NCBI GenBank assembly: GCA_900552455.1
Contig: URZX01000006.1
Span: forward strand, 34,983-98,982
Reading direction: 5' to 3'
DNA length: 64,000 nt
Origin: an uncultured Peptococcaceae bacterium
GTDB lineage: Bacteria > Bacillota > Peptococcia > Peptococcales > Peptococcaceae
Under the pieces are notes generated by a model, which saw nothing but the letters and a program-made list of their open reading frames with translations, was not told the origin of the DNA and searched no databases. Positions 44,501 to 52,121 of this stretch are shown here, in pieces. The position numbers and the translations under genes were made by a program. How positions within the stretch are numbered: position 1 is the first letter of the stretch; every line of letters begins with the position of its first letter.

Positions 44501-44686
44501 TTAACGCCGTCTTGCTGAATCCTTTTCATTGTAATCTTTTGGGATTGCGCCCCATCCATCTTTCGGGGTTTTTGAGCGATCGTACACGCCATCCCAAAGA
44601 CTGTTGCGTGCCAGGCCAGCCTTATCCCGTTTGCTGTACGTTTTATCGCTGGCAAATATCCGTCGAATTTTTTCCAACCAACGCAT
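44501..44686 (-). CDS. small basic hypothetical protein
   Basis: 61 aa from ATG 44686, 9 bp after AAAGGAG, with a sound promoter at 44771-44798. It begins with an amphipathic, basic helix (MRWLEKIRRIFAS) and continues with a hydrophilic stretch containing GWGAIPKDYNEKD. No signal peptide. I recognise no family. Promoter, ribosome site and Trp/Tyr-rich sequence favour a real gene. It sits alone beside the second GHKL/LytTR pair. The remaining 44390-44500 gap holds only an inverted repeat CTGAA-CGCTT/AAGCG-TTCAG (44447-44474). Confidence 0.55.
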   Translation of the reverse strand: MRWLEKIRRIFASDKTYSKRDKAGLARNSLWDGVYDRSKTPKDGWGAIPKDYNEKDSARRR

Positions 44687-44770
44687 GATGCACATCTCCT
44701 TTTATCAAACTTTGCCGTCCAAAGAGGCACATTCAGTTAATTCAAATGAAGATCTCATTTTCTTATCAAA

Positions 44771-44798
44771 ATTATATCGTTATAATTTGTAATTGCAA
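44771..44798 (-). promoter_or_regulatory. promoter of the 61-aa protein
   Basis: TTGCAA (44798-44793) and TATAAT (44776-44771), spacer 16 bp, on the minus strand; about 85 bp before the start codon. Confidence 0.65.
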
Positions 44799-44847
44799 AG
44801 TAGTTTGGCACAAACAGGCGATAACTGGCCTCGAAAATATTGGCGCA

Positions 44848-44896
44848 ACAAAAAAGAAACGCGCATTGCACAGATATTGTGCCATGTTCGTTTCTT
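44848..44896 (-). terminator. terminator of the second LytTR/GHKL operon
   Basis: AAGAAACG...CGTTTCTT with inner GCACA/TGTGC pairing, followed by TTTTG on the minus strand, 7 bp past the kinase stop. Confidence 0.75.
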
Positions 44897-44902
44897 TGAT
44901 CT

Positions 44903-46207
44903 TTAGGATTTGTTTTTTAGCGGCAGAACAAAGCTCAGCGAAAATTTTCCCTGCTGCCATTCTATTTCCGGCGCGCTGTCGTATTTCGCCAGAGATTCTC
45001 TGAGATTGGCGAGGCCAAAGCCGTGGTTGTCTTTGTCGTCTTTCGTCGTTGAAAAACCGCTGGCTGGTTTTTCCAGTGCAGTGTTGATGATCTTGCACAG
45101 CAAAACGGTGTCGAGCTGCACCAGAGAAACATCGATGCTTTTCTGCTGGTTTTCATCCAGCCGCTGGCAGGCTTCGATGGCATTATCCAGCGCATTGCCA
45201 AAGATTGTGCAGATATCTTCCGGCGCGATCGGCAGATTTTCCTGCACGTGGATTGTCATCGTAAAATCGATCCCCTTGTTTTCAGCCAGTGTTTTTTTCG
45301 TACTCAGCGTAGCATCTAGCGCCGTATTACCAGTGTCAAGCATTGGCGCGATGGTTTCCAGGCGATGTGTCAGTGTGCGCACGAACGTCAGAGCGCCATG
45401 CGTATCTCCAGCTTCAAGATAGCCTTCAAGCGCCGTCATTTTATTGGAAATATCGTGCTTAAAACCACGCAGCTCGTTCTGCTTCGCCAGAATATCGTCC
45501 AGATGTTTCAGCTGAGATTCCATCTGCAGCTCATAACGCTTTTGCTCCTGAATGGCTGCGCTCTGTTCTGTTTGCCGCTCGTAGAGATAGAGCGACACAC
45601 CGATGCTGAACAGCAGACCGACTGAACTGAAAACTGCTTCAGCGCTGGTGGTGGCTGTCTCCACGGATAATGGCAAACGGAACATCAAAAACGCCACAAC
45701 ACAGAAATTAAAAAACAGCAGCAAAAATAGGAGCCAGTACGTTTTTCCCAGCTGGTCATTCTTGTGCTGTCTGCGCACACGAATGACATTGCAGACCGCT
45801 AGTTCAGCCAGCGCTGAAAGTAACACACCCAACATGCGATACGATGGAATTAAAATCAATTGTTCCAGCGGAAGCGGAAAAATAAGCCTCAGGATATTTG
45901 CTGTAAGAATTTCTGCCATAATACATATCAGCGACACACAGACAGAGCTCAGCGCTTTTTTCCAGATCTCGCCCACATAGAGCATAGCCGCAAGAAGTGC
46001 AGCCCCCATTATGACCAGAATATTGACGAACGAGAACAGCAGAAAATGATTACAAACAATGATTGCACCTGCCAGACACAGCCATCCCACAATGTAGACG
46101 ACGGTGGTGAAACTTTTTCTACGCACCAGAAACGCTTCAAAGATGAGAAAGAAAGCCAGCGCGTTTGCAAACGCTGAGATCACATTGGACAGTTCATAAA
46201 CGCTCAT
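44903..46207 (-). CDS. GHKL (AgrC-like) sensor histidine kinase
   Basis: 434 aa. Six hydrophobic helices in residues 1-205, coiled linker (QEQKRYELQMESQLKHLDDI), phospho-acceptor His in LRGFKHDISNKMTALEGYL (about 251), GHKL ATPase with N box FGNALDNAIEACQRL and GFGLANLRESLAKY. It overlaps its LytTR partner by 4 bp. It is a paralogue of the kinase at 14927-16246; the two systems are otherwise unrelated in context. No AgrB/AgrD homologue is near. Confidence 0.88.
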   Translation of the reverse strand: MSVYELSNVISAFANALAFFLIFEAFLVRRKSFTTVVYIVGWLCLAGAIIVCNHFLLFSFVNILVIMGAALLAAMLYVGEIWKKALSSVCVSLICIMAEILTANILRLIFPLPLEQLILIPSYRMLGVLLSALAELAVCNVIRVRRQHKNDQLGKTYWLLFLLLFFNFCVVAFLMFRLPLSVETATTSAEAVFSSVGLLFSIGVSLYLYERQTEQSAAIQEQKRYELQMESQLKHLDDILAKQNELRGFKHDISNKMTALEGYLEAGDTHGALTFVRTLTHRLETIAPMLDTGNTALDATLSTKKTLAENKGIDFTMTIHVQENLPIAPEDICTIFGNALDNAIEACQRLDENQQKSIDVSLVQLDTVLLCKIINTALEKPASGFSTTKDDKDNHGFGLANLRESLAKYDSAPEIEWQQGKFSLSFVLPLKNKS

Positions 46208-46917
46208 ATCCCGGCCTTCCTTTCCAGGTATCGCTGCCAGGCCTGGCGGAAATCTGCCTTATATTTTTCACCAAGAGGAATGCGCGGCATGTCTTTATCG
46301 CGAAGTGTGATGTCTGCGGCGTTGACGGCGCGGACATGCTCGAGATTGACGAGGAAGCCTTTGTGGGCGCGGGCAAAAATGCCGGGCGTAAGCGTGGTTT
46401 CCAGCTGCGACAGGGAGCTACGGCTGCGGTAGACGGTGTCCTTGGTGTGAAATTCCAGATAATGGCCGACGCTCTCGATATAGAAGATCTCGTCGTAATA
46501 GAGATGCACGGTCTTTTTGTTGTCGGCGATGCTGAGACTGAGCCGCCGGCGCGCCAGCTCCCGCGCAACGGTGTCGATGGCGTGGGGCAGATCGGTGTCG
46601 AGCTGGGATTTTTCGACAAAATCCAGCACATTGTGGCCGAAGGCTTGCTTCATATAGCGCGTGTAGCTGGTGACGTAGATGACGATGACCTCATCGTCGA
46701 GGGCGCGGATGGCGTTGGCGGTGTCGATGCCATTCATCCCGCCCATTTCCATATCGATGAAAAGCGCATCGTAGCGCGCGCCGTTTTTGTAAGCAGCGAG
46801 CAGCGCTTCGCCGCTTGTGTAGGCGTCGTACTCGATGGCCAGCTCTGGGCGCTGGTCGAACTGATCCTGCAAAAGATCGATGGCTGTCTGTTCGTCGTCA
46901 CAGATCGCAAAGCGCAT
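46204..46917 (-). CDS. LytTR-family response regulator
   Basis: 237 aa from ATG 46917 behind GAGGAGGAG. Receiver: CDDEQ, phospho-acceptor in ALFIDMEMGGMNG (about 56), Lys in DFVEKS. LytTR domain at about 130-232: VHLYYDEIFYIESVGHYLEFH, RSSLSQLETTL, FARAHKGFLVNLEHVRAV and PLGEKYKADFRQAW. First gene of its two-gene operon. A target could be the neighbouring promoter of the 61-aa protein, but no paired repeat was found there. Confidence 0.9.
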   Translation of the reverse strand: MRFAICDDEQTAIDLLQDQFDQRPELAIEYDAYTSGEALLAAYKNGARYDALFIDMEMGGMNGIDTANAIRALDDEVIVIYVTSYTRYMKQAFGHNVLDFVEKSQLDTDLPHAIDTVARELARRRLSLSIADNKKTVHLYYDEIFYIESVGHYLEFHTKDTVYRSRSSLSQLETTLTPGIFARAHKGFLVNLEHVRAVNAADITLRDKDMPRIPLGEKYKADFRQAWQRYLERKAGI

Positions 46918-46999
46918 GGCGGCTCCTCCTCTCGTGTTCGTGATCATATAGTATTTATACCGAGTTTTCACCGCCTTGTCAATATCCTTGCGCGCAATG

Positions 47000-47024
47000 A
47001 AAAAGGACCGCGCGGTGGCGGTCC
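47000..47024 (-). terminator. terminator after the AEC transporter gene
   Basis: GGACCG/CGGTCC stem (GGACCGCCACCGCGCGGTCC on the minus strand) followed by TTTTTC. Confidence 0.75.
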
Positions 47025-47030
47025 GTGGGT

Positions 47031-47951
47031 TTAAAAAATGAGCCAGGCGACGATCGATAATGTGAAAAGGCTGGCGACGGTGGTGGCGAGAACGGTGCCG
47101 AGGGCGTAGTCGCCTTCCTTGCGGGTGGACTGGGCGAACATGGCGGCTGCGACCATGGTTGGCAGCCCGGCGATGATGGAGATGGTGTGGGTCATGTCGG
47201 TGTTGCTGATGAACTGACTCATGACGGCGAAATACGCCAGCGGAAAGAGGAGCATTTTCACGGCGATACCGATGTAGAGCTCTTTCTGGCGCAGCACGGG
47301 GGTCCAGTTGCAGAAGCAGAGCAAGCCGCCCATGTAGATGAGGGACATTGGCGTGGCGGCGCTGCCGATCTTGAGCAGACCATTTTCGATGAGCTGCGGC
47401 AGCTGCAGATTGCAGACGATCAGCACGAGCGCGAGCGCGATGCCGCAGACGGCGGGATTGATGAAATTTTTCCAGTCGAAATGGCTTTTGCCGCGCGGTG
47501 TAGTGAGATAGAGCCCGTAGGTTCAGAAAAGGCTCTGGTCGATGATGGAAACGAGGGCGCTGTAGATGCCACCGTGGGCAGGGCTTACAGAAAGCATCAG
47601 CGGCAGCCCGATGAAGCCGACGTTGCCGAAAACGAAGACGGCCTGAAAAATATCGGCGCGATCCGGCGGCAGCCGCAGCAGACGCGCGAGAATGGCGAAG
47701 ATCACGATGAGCGCGCCATAGAGCACAGCCACCATGAAGAGCACAGGCAGATCGGCGGCGAGCTGGTCGCGGCTGGTGCCGTTCATCATATTGGCGAAGA
47801 TCATGATCGGCAAGAGCAGCTTCATGATGAGGGTGGCGAGGCGGTCGAGAAACTCGCGGGTGGTGACTTTCTTTTTCGCGGCGATGTAGCCGATGAGCAT
47901 CATCAGGAAAAAGGAAACGAGCTGTTCGAGAATGATGAGAAAGGAATCCAT
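47031..47951 (-). pseudogene. AEC-family transporter interrupted by an in-frame TGA
   Basis: ATG 47951 behind AAAGGTGG opens a frame of 142 codons that ends at TGA 47525-47523; the same frame then continues without break to 47031. Joined, the protein is about 305 aa with ten hydrophobic helices of the auxin efflux carrier (AEC) family: IGYIAAKKKVTTREFLDRL, KLLLPIMIFANMM, FGNVGFIGLPLMLSVSP and INPAVCGIALALVLIV. The stop falls after IIDQSLF and before TYGLYLTTP, where family members usually have Trp (TGG), so a single G-to-A change explains it. TGA is a normal stop elsewhere in the window, so recoding is unlikely. It is a recent nonsense allele or a sequencing error. Confidence 0.8.
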
Positions 47952-48004
47952 GTGCAGTCCACCTTTACTGAGAATCAACGTTCCTATTATAGCATATTTT
48001 TTCG

Positions 48005-48058
48005 CACAAAGACAACGCCCCGACGCACCTCTCGTTGGTGAGAAGCGCGTCGGGGCGT
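48005..48058 (-). terminator. terminator after suhB
   Basis: A perfect 12-bp ACGCCCCGACGC/GCGTCGGGGCGT stem with a partly paired 20-nt loop, then TGTCTTTGTG on the minus strand. The T-run is poor but the stem is very stable. Confidence 0.75.
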
Positions 48059-48084
48059 GCTGCATGTAAACCGTTAGACGGGAA

Positions 48085-48897
48085 TTATCTGTTTTCTACA
48101 AGCTCTGCGAGGGAGCAATCTTCTCCGCGCAGAAACGGCAGCAGCGATTCTGCGATGGCGGCATCGCCAGTGCAGAGCACGGCGGCGCGGCTGGTGGTGA
48201 AGAGCGGCTCGTCGTAGATGGCGGTGAAATCTCCGCCTGCTGCGCGCAGGATGACGCCGCTGGCGGCGTAGTCCCACGGAAAGAGCTTGTTGGAAATGTA
48301 GGCGTCGAGGGTGCCTTCGGCGATGTGGCACATGGCCAGACTCGCTGAGCCGAGGGCGCGGTGTCCGCGCACGGCGCGGCTGAGATGGTAGAGCGATTTT
48401 CCGGCGCGGCGGGATAGCGCGTTCATCGTCGGCAGGCTGGCATCGAAGAGGGCGTCTTCGAGGGCGACGGGCTCGCGCTTTGGCAGCGCGCGTTCGTTCG
48501 CGAAGGCTGGTCCGCCGGCTTCGGCATGGTAGCAGATGTCTTTGGCGACATCGTAGACAACGCCGAAAACTGGCGAAGCGCCGTCATAGAGCGCAACGCA
48601 GATGGCGAAATCGCGCCGTGTGGAGATGAAATTCGTGGTGCCATCGATGGGATCGACGATCCAGGTGAGGCCGCGCATCTCCTGGTTCTCCTTCTCCTCG
48701 GCGAAAAACGCTGCTTCTGGCGCAATCTCGGCGAGGCCAGTTTTGAGCGTATTCTGCACCCAAACGTCAAAATCGGTGACCAGATTCTGGTGGTTGTTTT
48801 CCTTGCGCCGCACGTTCATCGGCACAGAAGAAAGGCGCTCTTGCAGCGCCTTTCCTGTGGAACGTACCAGCGCAACTGTGGCTTGGCACTGGTCCAT
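48085..48897 (-). CDS. suhB: inositol monophosphatase family protein
   Basis: 270 aa. Metal-binding motifs: FFAEEKENQE, TWIVDPIDGTTNF (motif A) and FPWDYAASGVILRAAGG (motif B, WD..AG). These Mg-dependent phosphatases act on inositol monophosphate, NADP or related sugar phosphates; the substrate here is open. It starts 14 bp after nrdD with no terminator between, so it is co-transcribed with the reductase, an unusual partnership. Confidence 0.85.
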   Translation of the reverse strand: MDQCQATVALVRSTGKALQERLSSVPMNVRRKENNHQNLVTDFDVWVQNTLKTGLAEIAPEAAFFAEEKENQEMRGLTWIVDPIDGTTNFISTRRDFAICVALYDGASPVFGVVYDVAKDICYHAEAGGPAFANERALPKREPVALEDALFDASLPTMNALSRRAGKSLYHLSRAVRGHRALGSASLAMCHIAEGTLDAYISNKLFPWDYAASGVILRAAGGDFTAIYDEPLFTTSRAAVLCTGDAAIAESLLPFLRGEDCSLAELVENR

Positions 48898-48911
48898 TGT
48901 CTTCTCCTTGA

Positions 48912-51293
48912 TTATGCGTGTACAGCTGTGCGGGTGAAAGCCACGATGTTGGATGCGCCAGCAAGCTCTCTACCGTCGGCAAGCACGAGGGTTGGCGCAG
49001 CAACGATGCCGTACTGTTTGGCGAGCTCTGGCTCATCTTCCGCATAGATGCGGGTGTAGCCGACACCGGCTTGGTCAAGGGCGCGGATGGCGACCTGACA
49101 ATTTGGGCAGGTGTGGGTGGTGAAGAGCAGATTCTGACCCTGAGCAGGTTCTGGCTGCTGGGCCTCTTCTTTTCCTGCGGTGATGCCGAGGTCGCTGCCT
49201 TTGACTTTCATGACAAAGCGGCTCTTGGTGAGATCGTAGAGCTTGCGATCCTTGAATTCCTGAGTCTTGCCGTCGTTCCAGTTCTGCACTGGGCGATAGT
49301 AGCCGGTGATGCGGCTGTAGACTTCGGTCTTGTTGCCGCAGATCGGGCAGGTGAACTGCTCGCCGGAGATGTAGCCGTGGTCTTTGCAGACGGAATAGGT
49401 TGGCGACAGGGTGTAGTAAGGCAGCTCGTAGTTCTCGGCGATCTTGCGCACGAGATTGGCGGCTGCTTTCCAGTCAGGCAGTTTTTCGCCGAGGAATGCG
49501 TGGAAAACGGTGCCGGAGGTGTAAAGTGTCTGCAGTTCGTCCTGGATATCGAGGGCAGAGAAGATGTCTTCGGTGTAGCCGACAGGCAGGTGCGAGCTGT
49601 TGGTGTAGTATGGGGTGTCCCCTTCCTTCGCTGCGGTGATGATGTCCGGATAGCGTTCGCGGTCATGCTTGGCGAAGCGATAGGTAGTGGATTCTGCTGG
49701 GGTGGCTTCGAGGTTGTAGAGATCGCCGTATTCTTCCTGATAATCGGAGAGACGGTCGCGCATGTGGTTGAGCACTTCCTTGGCGAATTTCTGAGTCTCA
49801 GCGTGGGTGAGATCGGCGCGCAGCCAGTTGGCGTTGAGGCCGACTTCGTTCATGCCGATGAGGCCGATGGTGGAGAAATGGTTGTCAAAGCTGCCGAGAT
49901 AGCGCTTGGTGTATGGATAGAGGCCAGCGTCGAGCAGATTGGTGATGACGGTGCGCTTGGTCTTCAGGGAACGCGCAGCGACGTCCATGAGATGGTCGAG
50001 GCGTGCGTAGAAATCTGCTTCATCCTTGGCGAGGTAAGCGATGCGTGGCAGGTTGATGGTGACAACGCCGACGGAGCCGGTGCTTTCCCCGCTGCCGAAG
50101 AAGCCGCCGCTCTTTTTGCGCAGCTCGCGCAGATCAAGACGGAGACGGCAGCACATGCTGCGCACGTCGCTTGGCTGCATGTCGCTGTTGATGTAGTTGG
50201 AGAAATATGGTGTGCCATATTTGGCGGTCATTTCAAAGAGCAGGCGGTTGTTTTCCGTATCGGACCAGTCGAATTCCTTGGTGATGGAATAGGTTGGGAT
50301 CGGATACTGGAAGCCGCGGCCCTGGGCGTCGCCTTCGATCATGACTTCGATGAAGGCTTTGTTGACCATGTCCATTTCACGCTTGCAGTCGCCGTAGGTG
50401 AAATCCATTTCCTTGCCGCCGACGATGGCTGGCAGATCCTTGAGGTCGTTTGGCACGGTCCAGTCGAGGGTGATGTTGGAGAATGGCGCCTGGGTGCCCC
50501 AGCGGCTTGGCGTGTTGACACCATAAATGAAGCTTTCGATGCATTTCTTGGTCTGGTCGTAGGTCAGGTTGTCGGCCTTGACGAATGGCGCCAGGTAGGT
50601 ATCAAAGGAAGAGAACGCCTGCGCGCCGGCCCATTCGTTCTGCATGATGCCGAGGAAGTTGACCATCTGGTTGCAGAGGGTGGCGAGATGCTTCGCTGGC
50701 GCAGAGGTGATCTTGCCAGGAATGCCGCCGAGTCCTTCCTGGATCAGCTGCTTCAGGCTCCAGCCGGCGCAGTAACCGGTGAGCATGGAAAGATCGTGGA
50801 GATGGATGTCGCCGTTTCTGTGGGCGTCGGCCACTTCCTTGTCGTAGATCTCGCTGAGCCAGTAGTTGGCGGTGATGGCGCCGGAGTTGGACAGGATCAG
50901 CCCGCCGACGGAATAGGTGACGGTGGAATTTTCCTTGACGCGCCAGTCTTCGACGTTGACGTAGCTGTTGACGAGGGTTTTGTAGTCGAGGATGGTCGAG
51001 GAAACGTTGCGCACGTTTTCGTGTTGCTTTCTATATAATATGTAGGCTTTTGCAACATCGGCGTACCCGCTCTGGCTGAGAATGCTTTCGACGCTGTCCT
51101 GGATGTCTTCCACCTGGATGAGGTGGTCTTTGATCTTTGGTTCAAAGTCTGCGGTCACGCGCAATCCCAACAAATCAATAATATCATCTGTATATTCACG
51201 CTTGCAGGCATCAAAGGCTTTCTTGATAGCAGCCGTGATCTTCTGCAGATTAAACGCCACAATACTGTTATCGCGTTTTACAACTTGGTACAT
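48912..51293 (-). CDS. nrdD: anaerobic ribonucleoside-triphosphate reductase with C-terminal redoxin domain
   Basis: 793 aa from ATG 51293 (10 bp after GGGAGG). N-terminal ATP-cone (about 1-90), the glycyl-radical barrel, the zinc site CKDHG...CPICG near residue 630-655 and the radical Gly in VYSRITGYYRP. After the normal end of NrdD a Gln/Pro-rich linker leads to a thioredoxin/glutaredoxin-like domain (about 715-793) with active-site CPNC in FTTHTCPNCQVAIRAL and cis-Pro APTLVL. It reduces NTPs to dNTPs without oxygen. The fused redoxin suggests electrons come from thiols and not, or not only, from formate. Confidence 0.92.
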   Translation of the reverse strand: MYQVVKRDNSIVAFNLQKITAAIKKAFDACKREYTDDIIDLLGLRVTADFEPKIKDHLIQVEDIQDSVESILSQSGYADVAKAYILYRKQHENVRNVSSTILDYKTLVNSYVNVEDWRVKENSTVTYSVGGLILSNSGAITANYWLSEIYDKEVADAHRNGDIHLHDLSMLTGYCAGWSLKQLIQEGLGGIPGKITSAPAKHLATLCNQMVNFLGIMQNEWAGAQAFSSFDTYLAPFVKADNLTYDQTKKCIESFIYGVNTPSRWGTQAPFSNITLDWTVPNDLKDLPAIVGGKEMDFTYGDCKREMDMVNKAFIEVMIEGDAQGRGFQYPIPTYSITKEFDWSDTENNRLLFEMTAKYGTPYFSNYINSDMQPSDVRSMCCRLRLDLRELRKKSGGFFGSGESTGSVGVVTINLPRIAYLAKDEADFYARLDHLMDVAARSLKTKRTVITNLLDAGLYPYTKRYLGSFDNHFSTIGLIGMNEVGLNANWLRADLTHAETQKFAKEVLNHMRDRLSDYQEEYGDLYNLEATPAESTTYRFAKHDRERYPDIITAAKEGDTPYYTNSSHLPVGYTEDIFSALDIQDELQTLYTSGTVFHAFLGEKLPDWKAAANLVRKIAENYELPYYTLSPTYSVCKDHGYISGEQFTCPICGNKTEVYSRITGYYRPVQNWNDGKTQEFKDRKLYDLTKSRFVMKVKGSDLGITAGKEEAQQPEPAQGQNLLFTTHTCPNCQVAIRALDQAGVGYTRIYAEDEPELAKQYGIVAAPTLVLADGRELAGASNIVAFTRTAVHA

Positions 51294-51336
51294 AGATGTC
51301 AGTCCTCCCATAGTTTTTGCTTAAGGTCATAAACTA

Positions 51337-51365
51337 ATCATAGCAAAGAAAAACCGGACTGTCAA
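51337..51365 (-). promoter_or_regulatory. nrdD promoter, -35 lying in a terminator loop
   Basis: Minus strand TTGACA (51365-51360), 17-bp spacer, TATGAT (51342-51337). The -35 covers the TCAA loop of the nrdG terminator hairpin (51353-51374). Confidence 0.75.
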
Positions 51366-51374
51366 CAGTCCGGT
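51347..51374 (-). terminator. terminator after nrdG, overlapping the nrdD promoter
   Basis: A perfect 9-bp ACCGGACTG/CAGTCCGGT stem with a 4-nt loop, then TTTTTC on the minus strand. Confidence 0.85.
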
Positions 51375-51419
51375 ACTATATATTGTTGTTTCTCCAGGGA
51401 TAAGCCCTACATATAACAC
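51373..51419 (-). promoter_or_regulatory. pair of NrdR-box-like sites
   Basis: The box nearer nrdD (51373-51388) has core CAATATATAG on the minus strand, a full match to CWATATATWG. The distal box (51404-51419) has TTATATGTAG, 8 of 10. Centres are 31 bp apart, the usual spacing of tandem NrdR boxes. nrdR itself is not in the window. Confidence 0.65.
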
Positions 51420-52108
51420 TAGATACCGCGCAGCTCAGTGACTGGCAGATATTTTTTTGCCTCGGCAAGGAGGGTGCGCATCTCCTCGTCATTATACGCT
51501 GAGAGAGAAGTATCGCGCACCTGGTCGCGGGCGACGAAGCACTGCAAGTAGTAGCGCGGCGCGCCCTGGAGCCATTCGCAGATGGATCGGATATCTTCAA
51601 TTGTGTGATATTCTCTGACGACGGTCGTGCGGAATTCATAGTCGACATGGCCTTCCATCAAAAATTTTTGGCTGCGTATATAGGGGGTCACGTCGAGGTC
51701 TGGCACGCCGACGGTCTCAGGATAGCGCGCCGGGGTGTTTTTGATATCCATGGCGACGTAATCGACGAGGTTTTCGCCGACGATGGCGGCGAGCTTTTCA
51801 GGGAATCCGCCGTTGGTGTCGAGCTTGATCTGATAGCCGAGGGCTTTGACAGCGCGCAGGAAATCGGCGATATCTGGCTGCAGCAGCGGCTCACCGCCGC
51901 TGACACAGACGCCATCGAGCAAGCCCTGGCGTTTTTTCAGAAAAGCGAGCACGGCGTCGGTGTCTTCCCCTGGACCGAAAGGCCCGCTGATGAGCTCGCT
52001 GTTGTGGCAGTAGGGACAGTTGAGCTGACAGCCGCCGGTGAACAGCGTCGCAGCGACGTGCTCCGGATAATCCAGGAGGGTGAGTTTTTGTAGTCCTTGT
52101 ATGTTCAT
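51419..52108 (-). CDS. nrdG: anaerobic ribonucleotide reductase activating protein
   Basis: 229 aa. Radical SAM motif CQLNCPYCHN, GGEPLLQPD and TNG segments identify an NrdG/PFL-activase-type enzyme of the one-cluster YjjW/NrdG class; it opens with KLTLLDYPEHVAATLFTGGC. It abstracts a hydrogen from the NrdD glycine using SAM and a [4Fe-4S] cluster. It lies upstream of nrdD on the same strand but is separated by a terminator and the nrdD promoter. It starts 13 bp after the membrane protein gene, so it may be transcribed with that gene. Confidence 0.92.
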   Translation of the reverse strand: MNIQGLQKLTLLDYPEHVAATLFTGGCQLNCPYCHNSELISGPFGPGEDTDAVLAFLKKRQGLLDGVCVSGGEPLLQPDIADFLRAVKALGYQIKLDTNGGFPEKLAAIVGENLVDYVAMDIKNTPARYPETVGVPDLDVTPYIRSQKFLMEGHVDYEFRTTVVREYHTIEDIRSICEWLQGAPRYYLQCFVARDQVRDTSLSAYNDEEMRTLLAEAKKYLPVTELRGI

Positions 52109-52121
52109 GCGTCTTCTCCTC

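Noticed and set aside
47523..47525. TGA read as Trp (alternative genetic code)
   Set aside because: TGA serves as the real stop of many genes in the window, including overlapping ATGA junctions.
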